64,000 nt of DNA from Hypomesus transpacificus (lineage: Eukaryota > Chordata > Actinopteri > Osmeriformes > Osmeridae), in the NCBI RefSeq assembly GCF_021917145.1, contig NC_061078.1, forward strand, positions 802,395 to 866,394. Direction: 5' to 3'. The position numbers and the translations under genes are program-made. Below the pieces are notes generated by a model. It saw only the letters and a list, made by a program, of their open reading frames with translations. It was not told where the DNA came from and searched no databases. The first letter of the stretch is position 1. Every line of letters starts with the position of its first letter. Below are positions 53,701 through 63,535 of this stretch, piece by piece.

Positions 53701-56700
53701 TGCGGGCCAGGTGTCCCCGGAACACAGACTGAATCAGTGTCATGGCAACCTCCATTTCCTCCTCCACAGGGGAAATGACATCACTACTGGGTTCTGATTG
53801 GACGCTCTGAAAGAAGGAAAGATTAACAGAGAGCAGGTGTAGCTGTGTGTGTGTGTGTGTTACCTGGGTGTGTGTGTTACCTGGGTGTGTAATTGTGTGT
53901 GTCTGAGCAGGTGAGCTCTCATAGCAGACTGAAGCATCACTGTGTCCTGGACAAACAAACAAACAAACTAGTTACAGGTAGATTCATATGGTTGACTAGC
54001 TAGTCATGTGTATAAACAAGTTTAATTATATTATAAACTGTTATAGTAGAAGTCAGTAGTATTATGTCATGTACTGTTACAGTAGCAGTAGTAGTATTAT
54101 GTTATGCACTGTTACAGTAGCAGTAGTAGTATTGTCATGTGCTGTTACAGTAGCAGTAGTAGTATTATGTCATGTACTGTTACAGTAGCAGTAGTAGTAT
54201 TATGTCATGTACTGTTACAGTAGCAGTAGTAGTATTATGTCATGTGCTGTTACAGTAGCAGTAGTAGTATTATGTCATATCCTGTTACAGTAGCAGTAGT
54301 AGTATTATGTCATGTACTGTTACAGTAGCAGTAGTAGTATTATGTCATGTGCTGTTACAGTAGCAGTAGTAGTATTATGTCATGTACTGTTACAGTAGCA
54401 GTAGTAGGAGATCTTCTCACCTTCTCTCTGTGTCTCAGCCAGCTTCTCTGTAGCACCCTGGCAGCTTCCTCTCTCTTCTCCTCCATTCCTCTCTCCTCCT
54501 CATCTCTCAGATCCTCCATCCTTCTCTCCCCCTCTCTCTGCTCCTCCATCCCTCTCTCCTCCTCATCTCTCGGATCCTCCATCCCTCTCTCCTCCTCCCT
54601 CTCCTCCTCCATCCTTCTCTCCCCCTCTCTCTGCTCCTCCATCCATCTCTCCTCCTCTCTCTCCTCCTCTTTCCTCTCCTTGGGTTCCTCAGGGTTCTCC
54701 TTCTTTGGTTGGATTTGAGATGAAAACAAATGCCTGCACACAACAAGCACACACAAACCACAAACACACACTCAGTGTAGTACAGAACTGATCAGGGCTG
54801 CATTTCCCCATAACGATGGATCGTAGCAACGATTGAGCAAAAAGGAAACGTGCGTTTACCAAACATGCGCATAAAGTGTAGGCTAATCTATGCACTTTCA
54901 AGAGCTACGAATTTTCAAGAGACACTTTAGCCACGATGCCTTGGGAACGGCTCGTAAAACTAAGATTCGTCGTACGATGGATTCTACGATCAATTAAGGC
55001 TTACGATGCTTTTCGGGAATTGCAGCCCTGGATGGTAAGCTTCAGGGAAACAGGAAAGGACATATTTATCTCTCTCTCTTTCTCACATTCCTTTGTTAAT
55101 TTGTCTTTCCATCTGTCATCTCTCTCTCTCCATCTCCTTACTCCTCTCTCTCTCCATCTCCTAACTACTGTCTCTCTCTCTCTCCATCTCCTAACTACTG
55201 TCTCTCTCCATCTCCTAACTACTGTCTCTCTCCATCTCACACTCAGAACTCCTCTAACACTACTATTAAAATAAGAAAAGATCAAACGGGTGTTTTAGAA
55301 TATTCTAATGTCCTAGCGTGAGCTTGTTCACATCTTACTCTCTATTGGTTAGTCTCTCCTGAAGCTCCTCCTTTTCCTTCTCCAGCTGGAGGATACGCCC
55401 CCTGAGGAGGACAAGCTCCTCCCCTTCCTGTGGTGCTGTTACCCTGGAAACCTCCCCCTCTGTGGTCGTGATTGGCAGGTCAGTCTGGATGGCCTGGTCT
55501 GATTGGCTCCTCCTCGTGGAGGGGGTGGGTCTCCTACCCTCCTCCAGCCTCTGGAGAGAGAGGGGACCGCTGTCATTGGCTGGAAAGGTTTACACACATA
55601 CTGAGATACCACACAGTCACACACACTAAGAGGATTTCCTGACCTTCTCCTGCTCCACCAATCTTCTCAACAGACGCTGTTTGCTCCACTCTCTGTAGCC
55701 TAGGAACACACACACACTTTAAAAACAAGGAGACCGCTGATGTGCTTATCACGTGTGTGTTGTGTGCATGCGTTAGTGTGTAAGTGCATGTATATGTATG
55801 TGAGTGTGTGTTGTATGTGTGTAAGTGCATGTATATATGTATGTGTGTGTGAGTGTGTGTTGTGTGAGTGTGTGTGGCTGTGAGTGTGTGTGTGAGTGTA
55901 TGTGTGTGAGTGTGTGTTGTGTGTGTGTGTGTGTGTGTGTGAGTGTTGTGTGTGAGTGTGTGTGTGAGTGAGTGTATGTGTGTGTGTGTGAGTGTGTGTG
56001 TGAGTGTGTGTGTGTGTGTGAGTGTGTCTGTGAGTGTTGTGTGTGAGTGTATGTGTGTGTGTGTGAGTGTGAGACCTCGGGCTCCTCCAACAGGAGTGTC
56101 AGTGCTGAGTTCCTCTCTCAGACTGAGGTTCTCCTGTTGCAGTTGCTGCAGCTTCTCTGACAGACACACAACCCTGGAGCTCAGAACCCTGTTCTGCCTC
56201 TGAGAACCTTTACTCTCTACACGGCTGCTGCGCTCCGCGTTCTCCAGCAGAACCCTCAACCTCTGGATCTTGAGAACACGACAGACACACAAGGACATAG
56301 AATGATGATATGATCATTTAACACATGCTCTATCCACAGTGATGTAGAGGGGCGGTTACAGTGTGTGTTTAACCAGTGTGTGTAACCAGTGTGTGTGTGT
56401 GTGTGTCTCCACAGCAGAATTGAGAGCACAGATGTTACCTCCTCGTAGTATATCTCCATGGTGATCTTCATCTCAGCCATGCTGGTCGTCCTTAGCTCGC
56501 TCTGCAGGGTCCTGATGGGCAGAGGGGTCAGACAAATAGGTAAACACACAGGCAGACAGACAGGTAAACACACACAGACATATGCAGGCAGACAGGAAGG
56601 TAAGTACACAGGCAGACAGACAGGTAGGTAAAAACAAGGGCTTAATAAAAATATTTAATCGCATTATTTAATATGATTAATCGCGATTAATCGCATTATT

Positions 56701-58847
56701 TCATATGATTAATCGCGAATAATTGCAAAATTATTCAATCTATTTAATCTGTAAAAATTTTACCCCAATAAATGATTTTTTTAAAAATCTAACATTAAAA
56801 GAGTGTACTTACTTTCAAATAGGCCTAACTGGATGATAATGTCCATATAACAAGTTAAAATGGAACAAGACTTAAATTGTGAGGGAGTTTTAATTCACTC
56901 ACAAACTATACTGCTGTATAGTAAACATCCACAAAATTAGACTTTTTCTGGAATATAAAATACATTTAACACATGTTGTCTCATAGCCTACTACGATATC
57001 CTGCTCCATAATATTCAAACCTTACTCAAACATACTTCAGATTGACCTTAATATTGAACAATACAGTTTCTATTTTGTTAAACCCAGTCAGCTATTCGCT
57101 TCTTTTGCGAGTGTTGTTTGCCATATATTACCGGAGCGAACACTGCTGCTGCTCCGCTAACGCTGCTAACGCTGCAGCTGCTGCTAGCTGTGTGCTTTGC
57201 TTGCATGTGATAGCTTAGGCTGGGAGTACTCCGGTGATAACTAAACTCAGCCTGACAATCAGGAGGCCTACACACAGCCTTAGTTTTGTCAACTATACTT
57301 TTTGAAACTTTCCATCTAAAAGCCCTTTCTCCATCATTCAGCTACCATCGGCAGTCAAAGTCATGTGACAACAGGTGATTCCCAGGGTCAAAAAGAAACC
57401 TGCGTTAACTGCACTATTTTTTTAGGGCGCGTTAAAGTGCGACAGGTTAACACACAGACAGATAGACAGGTAGGTAAGCACACAGGCAGACAGACAGGTA
57501 GGTAAGCACACAGGCAGACAGACAGTTAGGTAAAACACAGACAGACAGACAGACAGGTAAACACACAGACAGACAGGTAAACACAGACAGACAGACAGAC
57601 AAGTAAACACACAGACAGACAGGTAAACACACAGACAGACAGGTAAACACACAGACAGACAGACAGGTAAACACACAGACAGACAGGTAAACACACACAC
57701 ACAGAAATACAGGTAAACACACAGACAGACAGACAGGTAAACACACAGACAGACAGACAGCTGAACAGACAGACAGGTAAACACACAGATAGACAGACAG
57801 GTAAACACATAGACAGACAGACAGATAGACAGACGGGTAAACACACAGACAGACAGACAGACAGCTAAACAGACAGACAGACATGTCTTACGTCAGTGTG
57901 TCCTCCTTCTCTCTACTCTGCTGTTCCAATCTCAGGATCTGCTGTTTTAGTCCCCTTACAACCTGCAACACACAAACCCTCAGCTATGGAACCCCAGTTA
58001 CTCTCTCTTTCCCTCCTTATTCCTCCTCTCTCCCCTCCCTCTCCCCCCTCCCTCCCTCTCTATCTCTCCCTCCCCCTCTCCCCCCCTCACTTACCGTGCT
58101 CCCTCCACTCTTGCTGTCTACGAGGCTGCGTGTGTACTCAGACCCCTGAGGACAGGAAGACACAGTTACACTGGAAGTGTGTGTGTGAGGGTGAGTGTGT
58201 GTGAGAGTGTGTGTGGGAGTACCTTGGTAGGGTCCAACAGCTCCTCTATCTGTTTCTCTCTCTTGGTCTTGACCTCCTCAAGGCGCTGCAGCCGAGCCTT
58301 CATCTTTTCCTTGTCCAGCTTCTGAGTCTGCAGGCTCTACACAACAACAACAACACTAGCTTCTGGGTCTGCAGGCTCTACACAACAACAACACTAGCTT
58401 CTGAGTCTGCAGGCTCTACACAACAACAACAACACTAGCTTCTGAGTCTGCAGGCTCTACACAACAACAACAACACTAGGTTCTGGGTCTGCAGGCTCTA
58501 CACAACAACAACACTAGCTTCTGAGTCTGCAGGCTCTACACAACAACAACAACACTAGCTTCTGGGTCTGCAGGCTCTACAGGGGAGCTGCTGGTTATGG
58601 GAAGGATGGCTAGATGTTCTAGACTAGAATGTAGAGGTTACATGTTCTAGAGGTTACATGTTCTAGAGGTTACATGTTCTAGAGGTTACATGTTCTAGAG
58701 GGTAGAATTTCTAGAAGGTAGATGTTCTACCTTCTTGAGGTGAAGGATCTCATCATACATGTCCTCCTTGTCTCTATGTTCAGGAACACCTGGGCACACA
58801 GGAGAGAGCTGTTACACACACACACACACACACACAGGAGAGAGCTG

Positions 58848-58886
<39 letters not shown>

Positions 58887-59027
58887 AGAGAGCTGTTACA
58901 CACACACACAGGAGAGAGCTGTTACACACACACGCAGGAGAGAGCTGTTACACACACACACGCAGGAGAGAGCTGTTACACACACACGTAGGAGAGAGCT
59001 GTTACACACACACGCAGGAGAGAGCTG

Positions 59028-59062
<35 letters not shown>

Positions 59063-62000
59063 AGAGAGCTGTTACACACACACACACAGGAGAGAGCTGT
59101 TACACACACACACACAGGAGAGAGCTGTTACACACACACACAGGAGAGAGCTGTTACACACACACACACGCAGGAGAGAGCTGTTACACACACACGCAGG
59201 AGAGAGCTGTTACACACACACGCAGGAGAGAGCTGTTACACACACACGTAGGAGAGAGCTGTTACACACACACGCAGGAGAGAGCTGTTACACACACACG
59301 CAGGAGAGAGCTGTTACACACACACACACATGTATACACATATATAAACATACACACACACCGTTGGATGCAGAGCGTGGGGGCTGGTGTTTCTTCAGCT
59401 TGGTGTTCTCAGGGGCTCCATCGCACTCTGATCCTGGGGGAGGAGGGGGGAGGGCAGGAGGAGGGGGGAAGGAGAGGGGGAGGGGGGAGAGTGAGGGAGA
59501 GGAGGAGGAGGGGGGAGGAGGGAGGGGAGGAGGAGGGGGGTAGGGGAGGGGGAGGGGGGAGAGTGAGGGAGAGGAGGAGGAGGGGGGATGGGAGGAGGAG
59601 GGGGGAGGGGGGAGGGGAGAAGGAGGGGGGAAAGAGAGGAGAAGGGGGGGGAGTGAGGGAGAGGAGGAGGAGGAGGGGGGAAGGAGAGGAGGAGGGGGGA
59701 GAGTGAGGGAGAGGAGGAGGAGGGGGGAGGGGAGGAGGAGGGGGGGAGGGGGAGGAGGAGGGTGGAAGGAGAGGAGGAGGGGGAGGGAGGGGAGGAGGAG
59801 GGGGGAGAGGGGGGAGAGGAGTAGGGGGGAAGGAGAGGAGGAGGGGGGGGAATGAGGGAGAGGACGAGGAGGAGGGGGGAAGGAGAGGAGGAGGACGAGG
59901 GAGGGAGAGGAAGAGGAGGGAGAGTGAGGGAGAGTGAGTGAGTGAGAGTGAGGGAGAGTGAGTGAGTGAGTGAGAGGAGGAGGGAGGGAGAGTGAGTGAG
60001 AGAAGAGGAAGAGTGAGAGAGAAGTGTTCATGCAGTTCTATCAGCTGTTTAAACACTCACCACACACACCGGGGTGCCACACAAACACCAGAGACACACA
60101 TCACATTTAGTTGGGCTACATTTTTATTTATATTGGGAAACCACCAAGACTGTGGCTCGAGATACCACCAAGACTGTGGCTCGAGATACCACCAAGACTG
60201 TGGCTCGAGATACCACCAAGACTGTGGCTCGAGATACCACCAAGACTGTGGCTCGAGATACCACCAAGACTGTGGCTCGAGATACCACCAAGACTGTGGC
60301 TCGAGATACCACCAAGACTGTGGCTCGACATACCACCAAGACTGTGGCTCGAGATACCACAGAGACTGTGGCTCGACATACCACAGAGACTGTGGCTCGA
60401 AATACCGCAAAGACTGTGGCTCGACATACCGCAAAGACTGTGGCTCGAGATACCACAGAGACTGTGGCTCGACATACCGCAAAGACTGTGGCTCGACATA
60501 CCGCAAAGACTGTGGCTCGACATACCGCAAAGACTGTGGCTCGACATACCGCAAAGACTGTGGCTCGAGATACCACAGAGACTGTGGCTCGAGATACCGC
60601 AAAGACTGTGGCTTGAGATACCACCAAGACTGTGGCTTGACATACCGCAAAGACTGTGGCTCGAGATACCACCAACACTGTGGCTCGAGATACCACCAAG
60701 ACTGTGGCTCGACATACCGCAAAGACTGTGGCTCGACATACCACAAAGACTGTGGCTCGACATACCACAAAGACTGTGGCTCGACATACCACCAAGACTG
60801 TGGCTCGACATACCACAGAGACTGTGGCTCGACATACCACAAAGACTGTGGCTCGAGATACCACCAAGACTGTGGCTCGAGATACCACCAAGACTGTGGC
60901 TCGACATACCGCAAAGACTATGGCTCGAGATACCACAAGACTGTGGCTCGAGATACCACCAAGACTGTGGCTCGAGATACCACCAAGACTGTGGCTCGAG
61001 ATACCACCAAGACTGTGGCTCGAGATACCACCAAGACTGTGGCTCGAGATACCACCAAGACTGTGGCTCGACATACCACCAAGACTGTGGCTCGAGATAC
61101 CACAGAGACTGTGGCTCGACATACCACAGAGACTGTGGCTCGAAATACCGCAAAGACTGTGGCTCGACATACCGCAAAGACTGTGGCTCGAGATACCACA
61201 GAGACTGTGGCTCGACATACCGCAAAGACTGTGGCTCGACATACCGCAAAGACTGTGGCTCGACATACCGCAAAGACTGTGGCTCGACATACCGCAAAGA
61301 CTGTGGCTCGAGATACCACAGAGACTGTGGCTCGAGATACCGCAAAGACTGTGGCTTGAGATACCACCAAGACTGTGGCTTGACATACCGCAAAGACTGT
61401 GGCTCGAGATACCACCAACACTGTGGCTCGAGATACCACCAAGACTGTGGCTCGACATACCGCAAAGACTGTGGCTCGACATACCACAAAGACTGTGGCT
61501 CGACATACCACAAAGACTGTGGCTCGACATACCACCAAGACTGTGGCTCGACATACCACAGAGACTGTGGCTCGACATACCACAAAGACTGTGGCTCGAG
61601 ATACCACCAAGACTGTGGCTCGAGATACCACCAAGACTGTGGCTCGACATACCGCAAAGACTATGGCTCGAGATACCACAAGACTGTGGCTCGAGATACC
61701 ACCAAGACTGTGGCTCGAGATACCACCAAGACTGTGGCTCGAGATACCACCCAAGACTGTGGCTCGAGATACCGCAAAGACTGTGGCTCGAGATACCACA
61801 CAGACTGTGGCTTGTGTGTTTTGGATTCCCGCAAAGACAGCGGCTTGTATTTTGTTGAGTTACATTTTTATTATTATTACTGTAATCACTTATATTGTTG
61901 TTTTCATTGTTTTTAGGTAAAGTACCCTGAGTTGCAATTCTTGTATGAAATGTGCTATATAAATAAAGTATTATTATTATCTACTACACCACTGTCCATC

Positions 62001-62194
62001 TCTACTAGATATTCTACTAGTTGTTTCAAAGGCAATCCTGTTGCTATGGTTTCCCACCTTGTCCGTTGAGCCAGGTGTGTCTGGAGGAGAGTGCCCCCCT
62101 GCGGGCCTCCCCCACCTCCCCCCTCAGGGAGCCCCTGGGAGGCAGAGACGATCTTCTGGGGGTGAGACTGAGACTGGAGAGGTATGGAGACCCT

Positions 62195-62229
<35 letters not shown>

Positions 62230-62943
62230 TTACCTACTGTACAGGGACAGAGTAGTGTGTTATCCATACACATGTGTGTGTATACATGTGTGTATACATA
62301 TGTGTGTGTGTGCATTGTGCACTAGCCTTACTGGGAGAGGAAGGGGGTTTGTTGGAAATCCTTCTCTTCACAGCTTTCTGTTAAAGACAACAGATTTTAA
62401 CACACACCTTATCTCCCTAACACACACCTAAACCTTACCTCACACACACCTAAACCTTACCTCACACACACCTAAACCTTCCCTCACACACACCTAAACC
62501 TTCCCTCACACACACCTAAACCTTACCTCACACACACCTAAACCTTACCTCACACACACCTAAACCTTACCTCACACACACCTAAACCTTACCTCACACA
62601 CACCTAAAACTTACCTCACACACACCTAAAACTTACCTCACACACACCTAAACCTTACCTCACACACACCTAAAACTTCCCTCACACACACCTAAACACA
62701 CCTTATCTCTCTCACACATACTTACTTTCTCTGTATCGGACATGTAAGTTGTTAGAGAGAGCACATCCTCAACCTGGAACAGAGATGATAGATGTTCACA
62801 CGCACTTACACACACCAACACCCTCTCATACACACACTTATACACACCAACACACACTAAACATTGAGTGTTTGGAGTTTGTGTCTCACCACATCCTCGA
62901 AGTCCTCATCCGTCTGGACGTCTCTGGCTTCTAACGACATCAT
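47702..62943 (-). CDS. iqce: IQ motif-containing protein E (IQCE), about 19 exons
   Basis: Ciliary-base protein that, with EFCAB7, holds EVC-EVC2 for Hedgehog signalling. Exons, 5' to 3': 62890-62943, 62726-62773, 62332-62377, 62058-62192, 59362-59433, 58731-58789, 58223-58336, 58095-58145, 57892-57962, 56439-56511, 56076-56268, 55644-55699, 55339-55550, 54421-54733, 53881-53946, 53682-53806, then less certain 49118-49153, 48000-48071, 47702-47826. Phases agree for the first 16. Human-like marks: KPPSSPRSPYLS, PPRSASNG, KEDMYDEI, KQIEELLDP, EIYYEE, REWSKQRLLRRLVEQEK. IQ-type segments are ARVLQRSWLRHRE, VMLQSAMRAHLLRH and LIQSVFRGHLAR. The C-terminus has DSDDSDDIIVSPSRP. The centre is coiled coil. 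Exon 16 ends in phase 2 but the 3' exons need phase 1, so a small exon is unplaced. Confidence 0.93.
47865..47990 (+). repeat. (CACACACACACCATA)n in the last iqce intron
   Basis: CA repeat with regular CCATA breaks. Confidence 0.9.
48078..48998 (+). repeat. (CACACACACACCATAAA)n array, about 60 units
   Basis: Alternates CACACACACCATAAA with CACACCATACACCATAAA over 920 bp, filling most of an iqce intron. Open on the minus strand in three frames. Not coding. Confidence 0.95.
49154..49600 (-). repeat. 53-bp array including the acceptor of iqce exon 17, about 8 copies
   Basis: Unit on the plus strand: GACTGGAACATTATTACACT, AAGGAGGAACAGTAGAGTTA, then CA repeat. Spacing is 53 bp. On the minus strand each unit has a CTCTACTGTTCC and an ATGTTCCAG|TCG, like the true acceptor CTCTACTGTTCCAG|TCC. 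Confidence 0.85.
49830..53681 (-). repeat. 32-bp array of about 115 copies at the iqce exon 16 donor
   Basis: On the minus strand the unit is GTTACACACACCACACACAC plus ACCTGCAGAGAG. Its join CAGAGAG|GTTACAC mirrors the true exon end AACAAAGAG|GTTACAC at 53682. At the far end (49940-49962) a longer exon-like copy, GGGATGGAAACAGAGAG-GTTAG, reappears. Copies differ by C/A in CCTCT or CATCT and by loss of a GT. All three minus frames are open because the unit lacks stops. Predicted proteins of 894-1341 residues here are artefacts. Confidence 0.97.
53862..53881 (-). repeat. Tandem duplicate donor of iqce exon 15
   Basis: CCCAG|GTAACACACACA occurs twice, 19 bp apart (at 53881 and 53862). Using the inner or outer site would change the exon by 19 bases and shift the frame. 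Confidence 0.7.
54050..54410 (+). repeat. 35-bp minisatellite, about 9 copies, iqce intron 14
   Basis: Unit TACTGTTACAGTAGCAGTAG plus TAGTATTATGTCATG, with TAC/TGC variants. Confidence 0.92.
54793..55030. mobile_element. MITE with CAGGGCTGCA ends in iqce intron 13
   Basis: Left CAGGGCTGCATTTCCCC. The right end, reverse-complemented, is CAGGGCTGCAATTCCCG. 238 bp with internal ATCGTAGC/CTACGAT symmetric motifs. GAT flanks both sides. Non-coding. Confidence 0.7.
55770..56070 (+). repeat. (GTGTGTGAGT)n array at iqce exon 11 donor
   Basis: GT repeat with GA interruptions, ending at the exon 11 donor (minus GCCCGAG|GTCTCAC). On the minus strand it reads CACTCACAC, similar to the first intronic bases. 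Confidence 0.85.
56640..57447 (+). mobile_element. Dispersed repeat, copy B (iqce intron 9)
   Basis: Left end rich in ATTAATCGCGATTAATCGC. The right end has GCGTTAACTGCACTATTTTT and GCGCGTTAAAGTGCGACAG. About 500 internal bases match copy A (36684-37181). It sits inside a CAGACAGACAGGTAAACACA minisatellite that continues on both sides. Superfamily not established. Confidence 0.65.
57448..57885 (+). repeat. (ACAGACAGACAGGTAAACAC)n minisatellite, iqce intron 9
   Basis: Irregular 16-24-bp units, about 20 copies; a shorter block is at 56530-56635 on the other side of copy B. Repeat-derived frames only. Confidence 0.92.
58337..58590 (-). repeat. 38-41-bp array of iqce exon 7 acceptor copies, 6 extra copies
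   Basis: On the minus strand each unit is TGTTGTTGTTGTTGTGTAG followed by AGCCTGCAGACTCAGAAGCT. The second part equals the first 20 bases of exon 7. Differences are limited to A/C at one site and the number of TTG triplets. Confidence 0.95.
58610..58730. repeat. TGTTCTAGAGGTTACA repeat at iqce exon 6 donor
   Basis: About 5 copies of a 16-17-bp unit. The first intronic bases on the minus strand (GTAGAACATCTACC) resemble the repeat. Confidence 0.8.
58790..59340 (-). repeat. GGAGAGAGCTGTTACACACA array upstream of iqce exon 6, about 19 copies
   Basis: Units of 22-45 bp with a constant GGAGAGAGCTGTTACAC and variable CA run. On the minus strand the last unit abuts the acceptor CTGTGTGCCCAG. Confidence 0.93.
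59440..60010 (+). repeat. G-rich purine tract (GGGGGGAGGAGGA)n, iqce intron 4
   Basis: 570 bp nearly free of pyrimidines on the plus strand, with many G3-6 runs. On the transcribed sense (minus) strand it is a long C/T tract directly before the exon 5 acceptor. Confidence 0.93.
60141..61819 (+). repeat. 24-bp minisatellite, about 70 copies, with 743-bp higher-order duplication
   Basis: Unit CCAAGACTGTGGCTCGAGAT plus ACCA, with CACAGAGAC, GCAAAGAC and GACATA variants. The exact order of variants in 60200-60945 recurs 743 bp later, including the rare CTATGG at 60918 and 61661 and the CGAAATACC at 60399 and 61142. All frames are open because 24 is a multiple of 3. The 400-600-codon frames are artefacts. 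Confidence 0.97.
61916..61980 (+). mobile_element. 3' tail of an L2-like LINE or SINE
   Basis: AAGTACCCTGAGTTGCAATT ... TGAAATGTGCTATATAAATAAAG then (TTA)n. This matches the usual 3' end of fish L2-clade LINEs and their SINEs. Only the tail is present. Confidence 0.65.
62420..62695 (-). repeat. 22-bp array in iqce intron 2, about 13 copies
   Basis: Plus unit CCTAAACCTTACCTCACACA plus CA. On the minus strand every unit has GTGAG|GTAAGG, a donor-like match. The true exon 2 donor AAA|GTAAGT is next to the array but is not itself clearly the founder. Confidence 0.9.
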
Positions 62944-63535
62944 ACTGGTGGTTACTGGTGGTTAAACGGAAACCGTAAAAAAAAAACGTTCATGTAAACG
63001 CTCTCCGTGGGCAGGGCGCGGGGTCTCCGGGAGATCTTGTCCTTTAAACTCCTCTCGACGTTGCATCATGTTCCAGCCACAATACCCAACCGTTATAACG
63101 TTTAACGTGACTCCTTAAGCTCACAAATAAAAGGGCTAGCCAGTCGTAGTGTACGGAAAAAGGTGTGCATCTGTGCTGTGTGCTGGGACAAGAGTACCCC
63201 CGCTATACACGGGTCCCGCCGCGCACTACGAAGCTTCCAGAACGCATCCAGTTGCTGCTGAAAATACGGTTCTAGTCGGTTGGTCCGCTTTCCGCTAGGT
63301 CTTTCATGTTGTGTTAATGATGTGTTGTTGTGCTTCTTCCCTAGTCTCCGCGTGCATGCCACAGTCGTCTAGCAACCAGATACATGGAGGAACGCGCAGG
63401 GGTGCTCGCGGGCGTAGGAGCTGCGCTGGACCGGTGCATGCTACGATACACCGGCACAGACTGGGACAGTTGAGTGAATATCCGTTGAACGCTACATTCT
63501 ACGTTGGTCCGTGGGATGTTTTGAGTCCACAATTA
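62944..63535. other. iqce promoter region, no gene seen
   Basis: GC-richer, CpG-containing DNA immediately upstream of the iqce ATG. In human, IQCE shares its start region with BRAT1 on the opposite strand. The plus frame at 63311-63565 does not resemble BRAT1 as I know it, and I make no call. Confidence 0.4.

Noticed and set aside
49534..53962. Open frames of 894, 1255 and 1341 codons on the minus strand
   Set aside because: They are produced by a stop-free 32-bp repeat. Only the part overlapping iqce exon 16 (53682-53806) is real coding sequence.
60111..61916. Long frames of 400-600 codons on both strands
   Set aside because: 24-bp tandem repeat, open in all frames. It lies within an iqce intron.
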